From Ichthyophonus hoferi (lineage: Eukaryota; Opisthokonta; Ichthyosporea; Ichthyophonida; Ichthyophonidae): DNA of 64,000 bases. The notes under the pieces were generated by a model that had not been told where the DNA came from, searched no databases, and saw only the letters and a list, made by a program, of their open reading frames with translations. The position numbers were made by a program, and so were the translations under genes. Of the stretch, positions 25,060 to 38,800 are shown piece by piece (the stretch's first letter is position 1; every line of letters starts with the position of its first letter). Location of the stretch: the NCBI GenBank assembly GCA_002751075.1, contig NAOQ01000079.1:87835-151834 (forward strand), written 5' to 3'.

Positions 25060-26260
25060 TAACAGACAGGTCTCACCCCCTGTTCTTGCCTCTTCAAGTC
25101 AACCCCACGGTTAACGTGTCATTCGGACCCCCAACTGTACCACCACCTGTATCATCACTCTAGAATATGGAAGAGATGAGTCCTACACCAATGCATTACC
25201 CTTGTCACCTCCTCCCGCCGCCAATTTACAGCCTCAAGCAGGTCTCAATAACCTCCTTGAGTCAGTGGGAGAAAATGCAGCAGATTCGTCAACTGACAAC
25301 AAAGGACGATCAATAAACATGCCCATTCTTGTCAAGCATATACAATCTGCAAATGACGAAAACACGCCGTACCAGCCATGCGAACCAACTGCATGTACCT
25401 CCCTGATCAGGTGCCGGAATTGAATCAGCAAATCAAGTAGACCCGACGCCAGCTTCAGAGTAGCATTTCTTGCCAGTTACTCTGCCAAGCCGAACCTGGA
25501 GCATTATGATATGCTTTTTTACCTCTTAGGCACACACCCGGCAGAGATCATAATGGACAACAAAAACATGTTTACAATCCTGGACTCATCCATCTCTTAG
25601 GATATTTGAATGCCGATTTTGCAAAAAAAGGACACAAGGATGCAAAGAGTACCAGCGGTTACTTTATCTTCCTGGCCGGAAGATTTTTGGATTACAACAG
25701 CAAAAGACAGATCATTTGTTCCCTTTCATCAACAGAGAGTGAATTCGTCAGTATGGCAGCTACTATGCAACAGATCGCATACATTGTAGCCTCAATAGAT
25801 TGGCTAGGCTTAGAAACTGAGAGAGTATCACTGTAAGGCGACCACACGAGTGGCGTACAACTTTGCAGCAAAATGTGTGTTCATAAAAATACACGTCATA
25901 TTGCTGCTCGTTTCCACTACATCTGGGGAATGGTAAGCAATAATGAGATAAGTCAGAAGCGTCTCATCCAAGGATAAAGCTGCTGACTGTTTGGCCAAGT
26001 CTTTCGGACCAGCACATTTTCAAATGGCTAAGAAACTCCTATGTCTACAAGTATAAACGTAAGAAAAGATATCCTGAATCGCATTCAGGAAAACCCAGTG
26101 CGACTGCATCGCCGAGTTACGGTCTTTGTTTTTCTTTTGGCATTCTCTAACGTTTTAGCCAATGGGAGAATGGTGCAGGATCGTTCAACTCCGGAACAGG
26201 TACCAATCGGATCATAAAATGATTGATCCATTATTAGTAAATAGTACAATGTTCTTAAAT
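25060..26260 (+). mobile_element. Copia fossil, internally deleted copy of the same family
   Basis: The segment around 25190-25310 (CTTGTCACCTCCT, then TGAGTCAGTGG) matches the copy at 20.4-24.3 kb near 22160-22250. It is followed directly by the RNase H region, with KSTSGYFIFLAGRF and SSTESEFVSMAA at 25650-25780, then by the shared pol tail and a GATATCCTGAATCGC string also found at 54.4 kb. Most of RT is absent. LTR-like sequence starts near 26190. The copy is broken. Confidence 0.75.
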
Positions 26261-27490
26261 AGGTAGATTTATTGGTCGGTTAATGCAAAGAATGTTAGAA
26301 TTAAACACAGAATTAAATGAGATACTTGGCTATAGAGCCCAATCATATTAGGCAAAGCATTTGATCATCTAGATCAGATCAGATAATTCGTAGCTGTCTT
26401 CTGAACGGTATTTTTACGATCGGTTCCATTGACATTGATGAACCGAATTATGATTGACACCCGCGACAAATGCATGCTGCTGAAAAAATATAAACAAAAT
26501 CAACTAATAATAAACACATTTAATGACGCTTCAACCATTAATTTTTTTAAATTACTATAGTTTTTGACTGGGTTCCCTAGGTTCAGATGTTACTGGGAAG
26601 ATCCCCTGTTTGTACCTAAATAAAAGTTGATTTCTAAAAAAAGCTTTATCTTACTGTAAAAATTATATTTCATATCTTGAAGCAAAGGTGGTGACCATAA
26701 AATATCCTAGAGACTATATTATTTACTTGTTGCTTCTAATCTAGGCAATAATCTGAAAAGAACGACCATTTTCTCTAAGAGTGAGGTTATTTGGTAGTAT
26801 CTCCCTGGTTTTAGCCCGCCCGTACAGTTCATTTGTAGACAGTATGATTGGTCATAGAAATAGGAAATAGGAATGTTTTATTATTATTATTGTTATCTTG
26901 TTATCTTAATTTCGGCCGAGATACTCCGGCTAAGGTCTATCTCTAAGGCGTCATTGGGAATTCATGTTCAAATATTTTGCAAGTTAATTATAACTATTTG
27001 AAGCATCTTTTTATTTTAATATAAAAAAGCGAATAGGGGCGCCCCCGCATTCAATCCCCATCTGACACATTATTTGTAGCCAATAAATCGTTCGGGTTGT
27101 TCAGACAGACTGATTGCCTGTGATATTTTTAGATTTAGGCATCGGAATCATAGGGCACTAGAACATAAACTATCTATGATCTACCTAAAAAATATTACGG
27201 TCTTAACTTCGGGTTTTTAACAGTCCCAAAAAGTCTGAAAATTGAGTCTTCATTTCTTTTAGATAAATTTTTTATTCAATGAATTGCATGTGTTATCTGC
27301 TACACTGGAAGCCCATGTTTTTATTTGACATATCGGCCTTGCTCTCATTGGGGTAGCATATAAATTATCTAGCCAATTAAATATTTCATAGCCTTTCGGG
27401 ATTTAGGGTTGACCCCACGCATCGGCCATTATCTACCAATCAAGCGTTACAACCTATAGATTAGATCGTCTCACGTTTCAACTGCCAAGC
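26261..27490. other. Spacer upstream of the CBM14 gene
   Basis: AT-rich non-coding sequence with no gene on either strand. A GC-rich word GGGGCGCCCCCGC stands out near 27036. Two TGATTGG-like words are present. Confidence 0.35.
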
Positions 27491-27494
27491 TGTT

Positions 27495-27510
27495 TTTACA
27501 TAAATAAGCT
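27495..27510 (+). promoter_or_regulatory. Possible TATA-like element of the CBM14 gene
   Basis: TTACATAAATAAGC lies about 50 bases before the ATG at 27555, which opens a plausible signal-peptide exon. The only evidence is position and composition, and AT-rich background makes such words common. Confidence 0.3.
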
Positions 27511-27554
27511 TTTACAGGACGAATGGCACACACCAATTGTTTGACTATTCGAAA

Positions 27555-29408
27555 ATGAAGTTTCTACAAGCATGTGCATGTGCGCTAAGCATATTAGGTG
27601 AGATAGAGTTTGTAGCTATGCTGTTGGAGTTTGTAGTTTGTTTAATGTTCCTGAAACTAAAACTAACATGCCGAAATAGCGATAAGAGAACTACTACTGC
27701 TTCAACCTCTTAGCTTTACGCATTTCACTAAGCATCACCCATCGGCACAAATAGTCTCTTCTGACAGAGAGAATATTGTTTTAGTGGTAGAAGTCTGATT
27801 AATAATTGAATTCTAACTAAATACGGTGCTTTTAAAAAACAAATAGTTTACATCTAGATCGCAAATGAGAATCAATACATTATATGTATCAGTTGCTGGA
27901 GAATGGATAAGAAATTTAAAAATATTGTATTCAGACTTTACAAAGTTTGTCCACTTATTTGTATCTAATAGGCCCTGTCGTTACTGGGTGAAAACTCTAA
28001 TCAAGAATATCATCACCTACAGCTTTTTATTAATTGCATACTAATCTATTTATACTATATACATATAATTAGTTCTGTAGTTTAGTTTCAAGCCTCTTGT
28101 TATAAACATATTTCATATTAATGTGTATTTGTTTTATAGTTCTGAGCTATAAAAATTGTCGAATTTTAATTTAATTAATGCAAGTGAATGTCGTTTTATA
28201 TATTTTATAACTGACAGGCCTTCATGGGTATTCCATCAGCAATCCCAACTAAAGCATATACTGCGACTACAAGTGAAAATACGATCCAACCTCCTAATTC
28301 CTTCAAATGCCCTAAGAATTGGGAACTCACTCCCAATAAACTTTATTCTGATGTTGATAACTGCGTTAAATATTTCTCATGCACTTCTGATGGTGTTGTA
28401 CATCACACTTGTGATGTCCTTCTGGAGCGCTTTGATGTCATTTTAGGTACTTGCGTAAAGAAGGATTTGGTATCCTGCTTCACCTGCCCTGAAAACTGGT
28501 CCTCCAACAAGAAACCGTTGTATCAAGACCCTGAGCGTCCCAACTGGTTCTACAAGTGCTCTAGCCTAGGTTTATTCCACTGGCAATGTGCTAATAATGG
28601 CCAATTCGACGCTCTTACTCAAACGTGTGTGCAACGCAAGGGAGTTGTTACCGAACCATCTAAAGCTACAGACTCAACTTCTCTAATATGCCCTAAGAAT
28701 TGGGAAGAATTTCCCAATGAACTTTTCAGTGATGTTAATAACTGCACCAAGTATTTCAGATGCATTGCCTCCGGTCCTAAAAGCTATGATTGTCCTCCCA
28801 ATCAACGTTTCAATCCCTCTACCGGTAAATGCGTTCCCGAGAATGACGTAGCCTGCTTCGTTTGCCCTAAAGGTTGGGAACGCGAGGAAAATCCGTATTA
28901 TCCAGACCCTGAGAATTGCGACTACTTCTACAAGTGCTCTGCTGACCGTGGTATAGACCACTGGAAATGTGCAGATAATGGCCGCTTCGACGCTCTTTCA
29001 AGGACTTGTGCGGAACCTACAGCCGACCAAGCTCCTTGCAGCAGCAGAGCTCCTACCTCTACCACTTCTACTCCTACAAAAACAGTTGCTATCTCTATCA
29101 TCTCCACCCCTACAAAAACAGATGCTAAAACACCTGCTACAGTTACTGTTACTGAAACTAAAACTGCTACAACTACTACGGTGGTGGAAGCGACCCCGAC
29201 CGGCCCCTTCGTCTGCCCCGAAGGCTGGGAAGACTTACCGGAGGATAAAGCGCGCTATGAAGACAAAACGAATTGCCATATGTTCTATCAGTGCGAAAAG
29301 AGTGGTATGAAGCATTATACATGTGCTGATGGTGGAATTTTCTTCCCTGGTAGTAAAGTCTGTGTGCCATCCCTACTATACCCATGCAACACCGACAGCA
29401 CTAAGTAA
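27555..29408 (+). CDS. Secreted protein with five CBM14 chitin-binding modules
   Basis: The main exon encodes about 394 residues from 28224 (probably from about 28218) to the stop at 29408. Five CBM14 (peritrophin-A type) modules can be read. Modules 1, 3, 4 and 5 carry the six-cysteine pattern (module 1: KCPKNW, DNCVKYFSC, HTC, GTC, VSC). Module 2 lacks the second and sixth cysteines. Modules 1-2 and 3-4 look like a duplicated pair. A Ser/Thr-rich, mucin-like linker of about 55 residues separates module 4 from module 5. An upstream exon 27555-27597 (MKFLQACACALSIL, then GTGAGA) would supply a signal peptide continuing as AFMGIPSAIPTKA, but its donor phase does not fit the acceptor at 28217, so a small exon or edge is missing. 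CBM14 proteins bind chitin; here the likely site is the wall or outside the cell. The 3087-3344 gene is a short relative. Confidence 0.85.
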
Positions 29409-30214
29409 GATGTATTCTCTTAGATTCAGAAGAATCAATAGAAAATAAGGCTCTATACATAATCATGTGGTTTACACCAATATTTCCTTGTCTCTAGTCG
29501 TAGTTGTGTATATAGAACGGTGCATATGCTAGCTGAGCTAGCTTACTTTTACATTTAACAAGCCAAGCATTTAAAACCGTATGTAGCACAACGTTATATG
29601 TAATAAATATTATATTATGTTCCAGATTGATTCTGGCCTATAGTATAGTATATTCATCAATCATACATCAATGTCCTAGTTCTACTCTATACTTACTTAT
29701 TGATATTTTCTAATAAAGTTATTAAGTTAATCTACCTACTTAATGCTTACTTGCATGTAAAAAATTATATCTTATAATAGTAATAATATATATAATGTTG
29801 TTTGCAATGCATTGTATTTAAAATCATGAAAGAAGTAATTATTCTATTATCTCTTACCTTTGGAATTATGAGATAACATGATAAATGTAAGAATTATAGT
29901 GAGCAACGTAATCACTTGTGATTGTGATTTTCTAATGAGAAATAGTGATCTCAACATCTCCTTACATGTGGGCAAAAATGTCAGGTGTTTATGAGTACAT
30001 ACACAATAGAACATTGCCTTAGTCAAACAATCCATAGTTATAAATTCAGAGAAACAAAGTACAAGCTCAATCTCCTCATGCATAAGACAATCCTTGTTAT
30101 ATCAATATCGGGCAATTAATTTGTCCGGTGCTCCTCGAGGCACGATTCTGATTGGTGAGGCATATTGCAGACTGGTTGTCTGGATGTAGTTGGCTTTTTG
30201 GCTATTGTTCTTTT
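29409..30214. other. 3' flank of the CBM14 gene
   Basis: It contains an AATAAAT word near 29602 that could serve 3'-end formation, about 200 bp past the stop. A 78-codon minus-strand frame at 29847-30083 has no recognisable feature. Otherwise the sequence is plain AT-rich spacer. Confidence 0.35.
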
Positions 30215-30353
30215 TAGTGTAATTGTTCACATTTTGATAATGTGCATTGACCAATTATTTCCTCTGATTAAGAACGTCAATTAATATTAGATCAATCATT
30301 TCATGATCTACTTGGGCTGTAACACGTGTTCCTTTGGAGTTGACAGTCTTACA
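30215..30353 (-). mobile_element. Solo LTR remnant, family A, reverse orientation
   Basis: Read on the minus strand it opens with TGTAAGACTGTCAACTCC, matching the LTR start at 24057. It continues through the reverse of GATCAATCATTTCATGA, shared with the LTRs at 7.6 and 54.2 kb. It lacks the extra insert present at 54 kb. Confidence 0.6.
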
Positions 30354-31419
30354 AGAGAAAACAATCAAAACTTTACACATACCTATTGGTTCTCCCATAT
30401 CCTTCAAAAAAATCAGAGCTATTCACATACATTTACTGGTGTTTCACCATGATGCATATATAAGAAGGTCCTAAAACAATAGAGAAGCTACGGTTTTCAA
30501 TCGTTAACATATTTTAAAAGCTTTTCCAAATTTTTTTTTTTTTTCTAGTAATTTTTATAATATTATTTTTTGATTAAGTGGTAGAAATTTATTAACCAGA
30601 TTCTTTACTAGAGGGCCAAATAATCAAGCCTGGTTGAGTTAAACCATTAGATGATACTTGTATAATGTACATATAAAATTAAAGTAGATTAGATCATAGT
30701 TGTTTCCTAAAGTACAAGTTGCAGAGTAAGATATTGAAAACGTCTCTAAACTCAGAACAATGATGTGTACTGCAAGCAGAACTCTCAAGGACTGTAGTTT
30801 GTTCTTTACCCGGAGGCAAGTACCCAAATCAACTAACCAAAAATGGGAATGGTGTACATCAAATAGAACTTAGTACAACAAATAATGGTTTTATTTCTAA
30901 GTTAGTATTTTGAATCTCTGACTTACAATACAGTACAAAACAAAACAAAACAAAACCACACAACTCAATTTGATACAGAACTGGTGTGCTTATAGAGCTT
31001 TCTAAGTTTTCGGTACTCTTGTTTGTGTAGTGTGATTCTGTGACTTTCTCAGACATACCTGGTTTAAGAAAAAAATGATAATTTTTTGAGCTTTTTAATT
31101 TTAATAAAAACTAAGTACTTCGAAGACCCTGCAAAAAAAATTAGTTCTCGGTTCCTTAATTTTTTTTTATATATCTAAGATTAACCTGTTACGAAGCCGC
31201 GCTCGTGTAAGACTTTCAACAATTACCCAAGGTGATTGGATAGCAGTATTTGAGCCTATTACATTTAAGATTAAACCAATAGCTTTATGTAATCTGTGAT
31301 ATCAAGTCCATGATTTGATGTTTTTTTAACTAAATTTGGAATTGTTTTTAGGAATATAATTACAAAAACGTAATAATATTTACCCCCTAAAGTAAAATAT
31401 TAAATATCACCACAGCAAA

Positions 31420-31612
31420 GGTTGCATTTATATATCTATATCTATCTATCTATCTATTTATGTCTACATCTATCTATCTATCTATATATATCTATATATC
31501 TATATATATATATTTATCTATATCTATCTATATATCTATTTATATATCTATATATATATATTTATCTATATCTATCTATATATCTATTTATATATCTATA
31601 TAGTTATGTACA
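31420..31612 (+). repeat. TATC/TATA microsatellite
   Basis: Tandem TATC, TATA and TTTA units over about 190 bases. It yields a spurious repetitive reading frame with no coding meaning. Confidence 0.9.
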
Positions 31613-31794
31613 TATATCTCTCTTTATACATAGATTGAGAGATGGGGTAGTGTGGTCTCTGTGATAATATCCAATCGTATGGACGGTAGTATTATAAGAC
31701 TGGTTTGATTTGCTAGTATTGGAGTAGATTGCGGAGGGTTTGGATTAATCGAGTTAATGCTTGTGGGATATGATATACATAGATAGATAGCTTG

Positions 31795-31925
31795 TGGGAT
31801 CGATAATAATAGAATATAATGTAATACAGGATAATATAGTATAGTACAATACAGTATAATATAATAGAATGGAATAGAACCGAATAGAATATAGTATAAT
31901 AGAATAGAGTAATAAGGATGTTCTT
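31795..31925 (+). repeat. ATAGAATA-type simple repeat
   Basis: Irregular array of ATAGAAT, ATAATAT and AGTATA units across about 130 bases. It is low-complexity and non-coding. Confidence 0.7.
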
Positions 31926-32467
31926 ATTATACAACGCTACTATACTGTATTCTAATTATTTTGCATTTTATTGTATTGTATTGTATTGTATTGTATTTGC
32001 TGGAAATATGCTGGTTCCGTTCATGTAATTATTTGTTTATTGATTTCTCGAAAACCCACGATTTTCAGCGATCAAAAGACATTGTCCAGTTACTAATTAT
32101 ATAAACATAGAAACTCCATTATCCAGTTAAAATCACCATTTAATGATTTATAATAATTTATTACCAATAATAGTAATTATTTAGAGATCATAATTTAAAA
32201 TACGGAGTAGTAACGTTTTACATAGGTCCAGGTCTAAGTTTAAAATTCAATTTAAATGTATATTTAGTATTTAACGAATTATTACATTACATTATTTTTG
32301 GAGGCTAAATGCAACGCACGAGTAGATATTATATAAATAATATAAATAATACTATTTGTTAAGTAATTACATTATATATTATATATTATATATTTATTAT
32401 TTATAAGGTGCTGAGGTACAGTGTTGCATTTTTTGTTCGTATTTCTTTCAAAGACAAACTAGTTGCC

Positions 32468-35400
32468 ATGGCCACCAAGGCCAATATCAGAACAGACCCC
32501 AACAAGCAGCATTGGGAGGATTCGGTGGGTAATTAATTGTGGCTGGTGGGATTACGTATACGCATTAGTAAAGATATAAAGGGATATAACAAGATGATAT
32601 ATATAGCATGCCTGTGTATAGGTAAGTGTATTGTGCATTATATGTATAGAGAGAGGAATAAGGAATTAAATGTGTGCAATAAACGATGATAAGCTCAATG
32701 TTTCAGGACAATGGGTGGTTATACATACAAGCACACACATTTATTTAATACCCTAGTATTGGACCAGTATTTGTTATTGCAATGCTAATTTACGCAACCT
32801 CAGAGCCGCAAGATGTGCGTAGGTCCTGGTATAGAAACAGGATTAGTAATGCTTTGAGGTGCCTATATATACTAAGGCACTGTCTACATGTTTATACCTT
32901 ACACCAATTATTATCATCTTGCAGGAGTTTCCCATTCTGTGTCAGACATGTCTGGGAGATAACCCCTACATTCGTATGGTAAATATATATATACTTGCAT
33001 TTCTAAATCTAAATATGGCATTTTAGTATGTATACATAATTCTGTTTATACATATATAAAACGACACAGTAAATTCTATATATTCAATTAGATACTGCAG
33101 GTTTGATTAGTTCTTTTTTCATGTTTTTTTCTTTATAAAATCTAAATTGGGAACCAAATTTTGGATGCGTTTTATTTCAATTACTTGTTGAGTGTCACCC
33201 ATTCTAAACAACTCCCTTTATATATAATTGACCTTTTAATTTTGGTATGGTTTCGATTTGTTTTCATGATTGATTTTTTGTGATTAGATGAATACTAAGC
33301 CAATCATAATCCACAGACCAAGGAGAAATTTGGGAAGGAATGTAAGGTATGTATGTATACTTATACATATGCTATCTTACATACCACTATACTATGATAC
33401 TATCATGCACACATACATAAAAATGTATGTATATACGAAATAATAAGATCAACATTCTACTATTATAGTTGTCCCTCTGCATTGACCCCTACCCCTTCCC
33501 ACACACATGTATGTTCAATTAAAGTCTAATTAGTATTAATTAACAATTAATATATTATAATCTCCCAATCACTACCTTCCCTATTAAAACTTGCTTTTAT
33601 TTTTCCCTTTCTCTTATTCAATCGCACGCCTACTCCTAAATATTGCTATCCAAGCATAATCAGCTCGTTAATTAACACTAATTAACACTAATTGTATTAT
33701 CTCCCAGATTTGCACACGACCTTTTACAGTTTTCCGGTGGTGTCCAGGAAAAGGAATGCGTTTTAAAAAGACAGAGGTGGGTATTATATACATAGTATTA
33801 GTTTATATATCTAGACTGTTGTTATCTGGAATGCTTATATATAGAGATATACCTATATTTTTGCATTTATATACACATACCTATGCTCTTACTTATATAT
33901 TTATATATGTATATGTACGTTCAATGATGTATACCCAAGCTTTCAAAGCGTTCATTTATTATCGGATTCTATTTTCATATTTTAAAGGGAATAAATACCC
34001 TTGCCAAGTATGTGAGATCAGAGCATATGATAGTATGTAAGATAGTATGTATGATAGATGTATGATAGTATGTATGATAGTATGTAAGATGGTATGTATG
34101 ATAGTATGTAAGATGGTATGTATGATAGTATGTAAGATGGTATGTATGATAGTATGTATGATAGTATGTAAGATGGTATGTATGATAGTATGTAAGATGG
34201 TATGTATGATAGTATGTATGATAGTATGTATGATAGTATGTATGATAGTACGTGTGATAGTATACATGATGGTATATATGAGTAAGTCGGGCTATTAAAA
34301 CGACGTGACCTACAAGATCAGTTCCTACCTCCCTCTAATGAGACCTTACTAGCTATGAGGTATTCTATACTAACTTCATACGTACAAATTATAGGTATGC
34401 CAAACTTGCGCTAAACTGAAAAACGTGTGCCAGACCTGTATTTTCGATCTGGAATATGGTATATATATATATATATATGTGCATGTATATGTGTATATGT
34501 GTATATATATATGCGAATAAACAGAATCACCCTCTAGGTTGCAGTAAAATGTGCTTGTCTCTGTGCATGCATTCTTTTATCTATCCATATTTCCATTCAG
34601 TTTATTATTCTGACTTCTAGTTGCTTATAGGTTTACCTGTACAAGTGAGAGACAAGGCTCTGGGTATTGCAGATAACATGCCTAAAAGTGATGTCAATAG
34701 AGAGTTCTACGCACAGAATATGGACAAGATGGTAGGGTTATTAGTATTACTATTATTATTATTACTATTACTATTACTATTACTATTACTATTACTATTA
34801 CTATTATTATTACTATTACTATTACTATTANNNNNNNNNNNNNNNNNNNNNNNNNNNNNNNNNNNNNNNNNNNNNNNNNNNNNNNNNNNNNNNNNNNNNN
34901 NNNNNNNNNNNNNNNNNNNNNNNNNNNNNNNNNNNNNNNNNNNNNNNNNNNNNNNNNNNNNNNNNNNNNNNNNNNNNNNNNNNNNNNNNNNNNNNNNNNN
35001 NNNNNNNNNNNNNNNNNNNNNNNNNNNNNNNNNNNNNNNNNNNNNNNNNNNNNNNNNNNNNNNNNNNNNNNNNNNNNNNNNNNNNNNNNNNNNNNNNNNN
35101 NNNNNNNNNNNNNNNNNNNNNNNNNNNNNNNNNNNNNNNNNNNNNNNNNNNNNNNNNNNNNNNNNNNNNNNNNNNNNNNNNNNNNNNNNNNNNNNNNNNN
35201 NNNNNNNNNNNNNNNNNNNNNNNNNNNNNNNNNNNNNNNNNNNNNNNNNNNNNNNNNNNNNNNNNNNNNNNNNNNNNNNNNNNNNNNNNNNNNNNNNNNN
35301 NNNNNNNNNNNNNNNNNNNNNNNNNNNNNNNNNNNNNNNNNNNNNNNNNNNNNNNNNNNNNNNNNNNNNNNNNNNNNNNNNNNNNNNNNNNNNNNNNNNN

Positions 35401-35790
35401 NNNNNNNNNNNNNNNNNNNNNNNNNNNNNNNNNNNNNNNNNNNNNNNNNNNNNNNNNNNNNNNNNNNNNNNNNNNNNNNNNNNNNNNNNNNNNNNNNNNN
35501 NNNNNNNNNNNNNNNNNNNNNNNNNNNNNNNNNNNNNNNNNNNNNNNNNNNNNNNNNNNNNNNNNNNNNNNNNNNNNNNNNNNNNNNNNNNNNNNNNNNN
35601 TTATTATTATTACTATTACTATTACTATTACTATTACTATTACTATTACTATTATTATTACTATTACTATTACTATTACTATTCTATTATTATTACTATT
35701 ACTATTGCTATTACTATTGCTATTACTATTACTATTACTGTTACTATTTATTATTAATTATTATTCTTATTCATATTTTTTTTTTTTTAA

Positions 35791-35821
<31 letters not shown>

Positions 35822-38800
35822 CTACTACTATAACTATGACTATTTTACTACCTCTAATTATAAAATACGATGGCATATTAATAAGCTACAACCAATCAGT
35901 TGAGCGAAAAAGAGGCAGGTGCATTGGCAATAGATGGAGGAGGCAAGGCTTCGCCTGCAGGAATAGCTTTATTAAAGCAACTGGCCAGAAACAATCCCTA
36001 CTACAAGGTATAAATCCACTTGTACATACTGTCATACGTACCTACCAATGGCTGTGACTTGTTAAATTTCATATTTCTTCTTGAGGTAGTATATATATAC
36101 ATATATCACGACTTTAAAGGGTTGACCCAATATATTAAATTTTATTAGAGATTCAGCCACTCACAAATGACTTTTCTTTTTAATGGGTGATGTAAGATGT
36201 CATTATGAAGTCATGTCTGAAGCGGTTGACATATAGAGCCTGCTCACTAGTCTATCGAATATAGTTATGACCGAGATTTATAATATTGGCGAATAGAAAA
36301 GCACAGAGATTTATGACCATGCTTCTACATATCACATTAAAATATATGTTATATAAATGGTAGATTATTGTATTTCAAAATTATTTTTTTACTAACGGCT
36401 CTCCTTTCCTTTTCTTAATTACACACATAAAAACAACATAACTTTATCAATACATAAATATATGTATATTATATACAGCGTAACAGGGCACACATATGTT
36501 CTTTCTGGGTGAAAGGAGAATGCAAGAGAGGGGAGGAATGTCCCTATAGGCACGAGATGCCTACAGATCCTAACAATCCATTGGCTCAACAGAATATTAA
36601 AGGTATGTATGATGTGGTATTATATCATGTTTCTAAGCATATTAAATCGAGTTCTTTCATAGAAGAGTTTCAATTAAAATTTAATTATTTAGACTAATTA
36701 AATAACCTATAGCTAAATAATCCGTGCTGATTGGGTGAATAGGAAGAAACCCCAACCTGACCCCCATTGAGTCAGGGAATTGTTTATAGAAAAATATTTA
36801 CAAAACATATCTAATATAATCTAAGCTATCTTAATGTGATATTGTATATAGATGTATTGGTACCTGATACCTTTCATTTTCAGAATCTGTTGAAAAAGAC
36901 ACCCAGATTAGATATAACCAATAAAAGGCAGGGATCTTAAGAATAAACCATATTTGATGGAGAATGATTGGTGTGCCGTAAAAAGATATATATATATATA
37001 TATAAGAAAGGAACGTGTATAAAATGAATGCATCTATGTGCAATAATGTAGCAACAAAACTTATTATACTAGACATATAAACAGAACACCTAAAAAGATA
37101 TGATTATAAAAGAATAATTAATAACTAAACGGTTGTCTCAATTGTCGCATTTCCTAGGTATAACATTAAGTTGCTGTTCTTTCAATGACATATTCCTATC
37201 GTAAATTAAATAACTGTGATAGGAATTTGACACCGGACTGTCAGATATTTTAGTTTTAACATCAAAATATTGCTTGTGTATTGCTAACATTTATAACAAG
37301 TATAATATTATTAACTGTATGATAATTGATTAACATTGATGCAATTATTACATGTATATATAGATATAATAAATAAGATAAACCAACCCATGTAGTGTTT
37401 TTCTCATGCTCTGTCTCTCTATAGCCCTTTTATGTGTTATAGTTTAACTTTATCTACGCTCCACACACTATCTCTGTTTAAAATTTTATTTTTTTCTATC
37501 ATATCTATTTATACATTGAGAATGCTTTCACCTTGTCTTTATTTTTATGTTTACTTTACTCAATTTCTCTTTCCATACATGCAATTATTTCTCCTTGCTA
37601 ACATCTTCACTCTTTTTCTTTCTCTATAGATCGTTTCTACGGTAGTAATGATCCCGTTGCCGAGAAAATGTTTGTTCGTGCTGAAAACTTCCCTAAATTG
37701 GAAGTACCTGAGGACCAATCAGTAATGTCCCTTTATGTGGGTGGCCTTGATAGCTCTTTTACCGAGGAAGATCTAAGGTATGTAGAATAGTATATACAAT
37801 AATATGTATGTATGTATATGTAATAGAGTTTATCTATTTATATATTTGAGTCTATTTTCTGATATAGTATATAAGACGGACCCATTCCTACGTGGAGTTG
37901 CCATTATACGATTGGATGAAAATGAATACCAATGATATTTATGACCAGAAATATTGATAGTTAGCCAATCTATTTGTAAACCGAATGAAAAAGCTCACTG
38001 TACCGAGCTGTAATTATTGCACTTTAGGAGTAATTTCATATGTATTTCTATTTATAAAATTATTCTAACTGGTTGATTAATCTACACACTCCTATTCTCG
38101 GGCTTTATGTTGTTTAGTAATATGCATTGTTATTGGTGTGCTGGTAATTATTTAATTTTTCTTGTAACTATTCTTTGATCAGGTATTTTGTCCTCAAGGA
38201 GATTGGAAATAGGAGATTCAAATAACGATTAATGTTTGATTGGCGGTGTGATTTTCGATTAATTAAGCGGATTATAATTTAAGCATTGCAATAATCTTAC
38301 AGCCCTAGTTATAAGCATTTAGATGGGAGTACTCTATATTAGGGATATCCGGACATTCACCAATAGGAGACCTAGTTCAAATTGATTCGACCACAACTAG
38401 ACTTGAGTTTTAAGCCATTATTATTGATTGTAATTATAGCCATATTTAGGTCAAAATGAAATTAAGGATTAGTTAATAATCACATTGTTTTTCATTTCCG
38501 TAACGTCTCAAAAAATGCAAATCTTAAAATTAGAATTTATCAGAAACTTTATTTTGACCCAATGAATCCTCAGTGTGCTAATTTGGCATTAACAATCTAA
38601 TTGAACGAAGCAATTTTTCACATACCCATTTATGTACACCAATCAGTGATTTATGCTTGTCTTGGATATGTTGCTTGTTGCTTTCTAATTAAAATGATAC
38701 TCCATATATAGCAATATCTAACTCGTGCGCTCGCTGTATACCCTACCCTATATAGATCCCATTTCTACCAGTACGGTGAGATCGACAATATTGTATGTAA

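Larger units (their letters stand above)
30354..32467. other. Spacer upstream of RBM22, with simple repeats
   Basis: AT-rich sequence. It holds a TATC/TATA microsatellite at about 31420-31610 and an ATAGAATA-like array at about 31800-31925. A T run lies near 30530-30545. I found no gene. The last bases before the RBM22 ATG would include its promoter, but no core motif is clear. Confidence 0.4.

Noticed and set aside
31422-31664. 80-codon Tyr/Ile/Leu-rich frame
   Set aside because: Translation of a TATC/TATA microsatellite.
33959-34298. Repetitive frames on both strands, or a CRISPR-like array
   Set aside because: Plain 12-base microsatellite without spacers, inside an RBM22 intron.
34621-35757. 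Long open frame of 378 codons across the gap
   Set aside because: It is RBM22 exon 6 followed by intronic repeat and 770 N; the exon ends at 34731.
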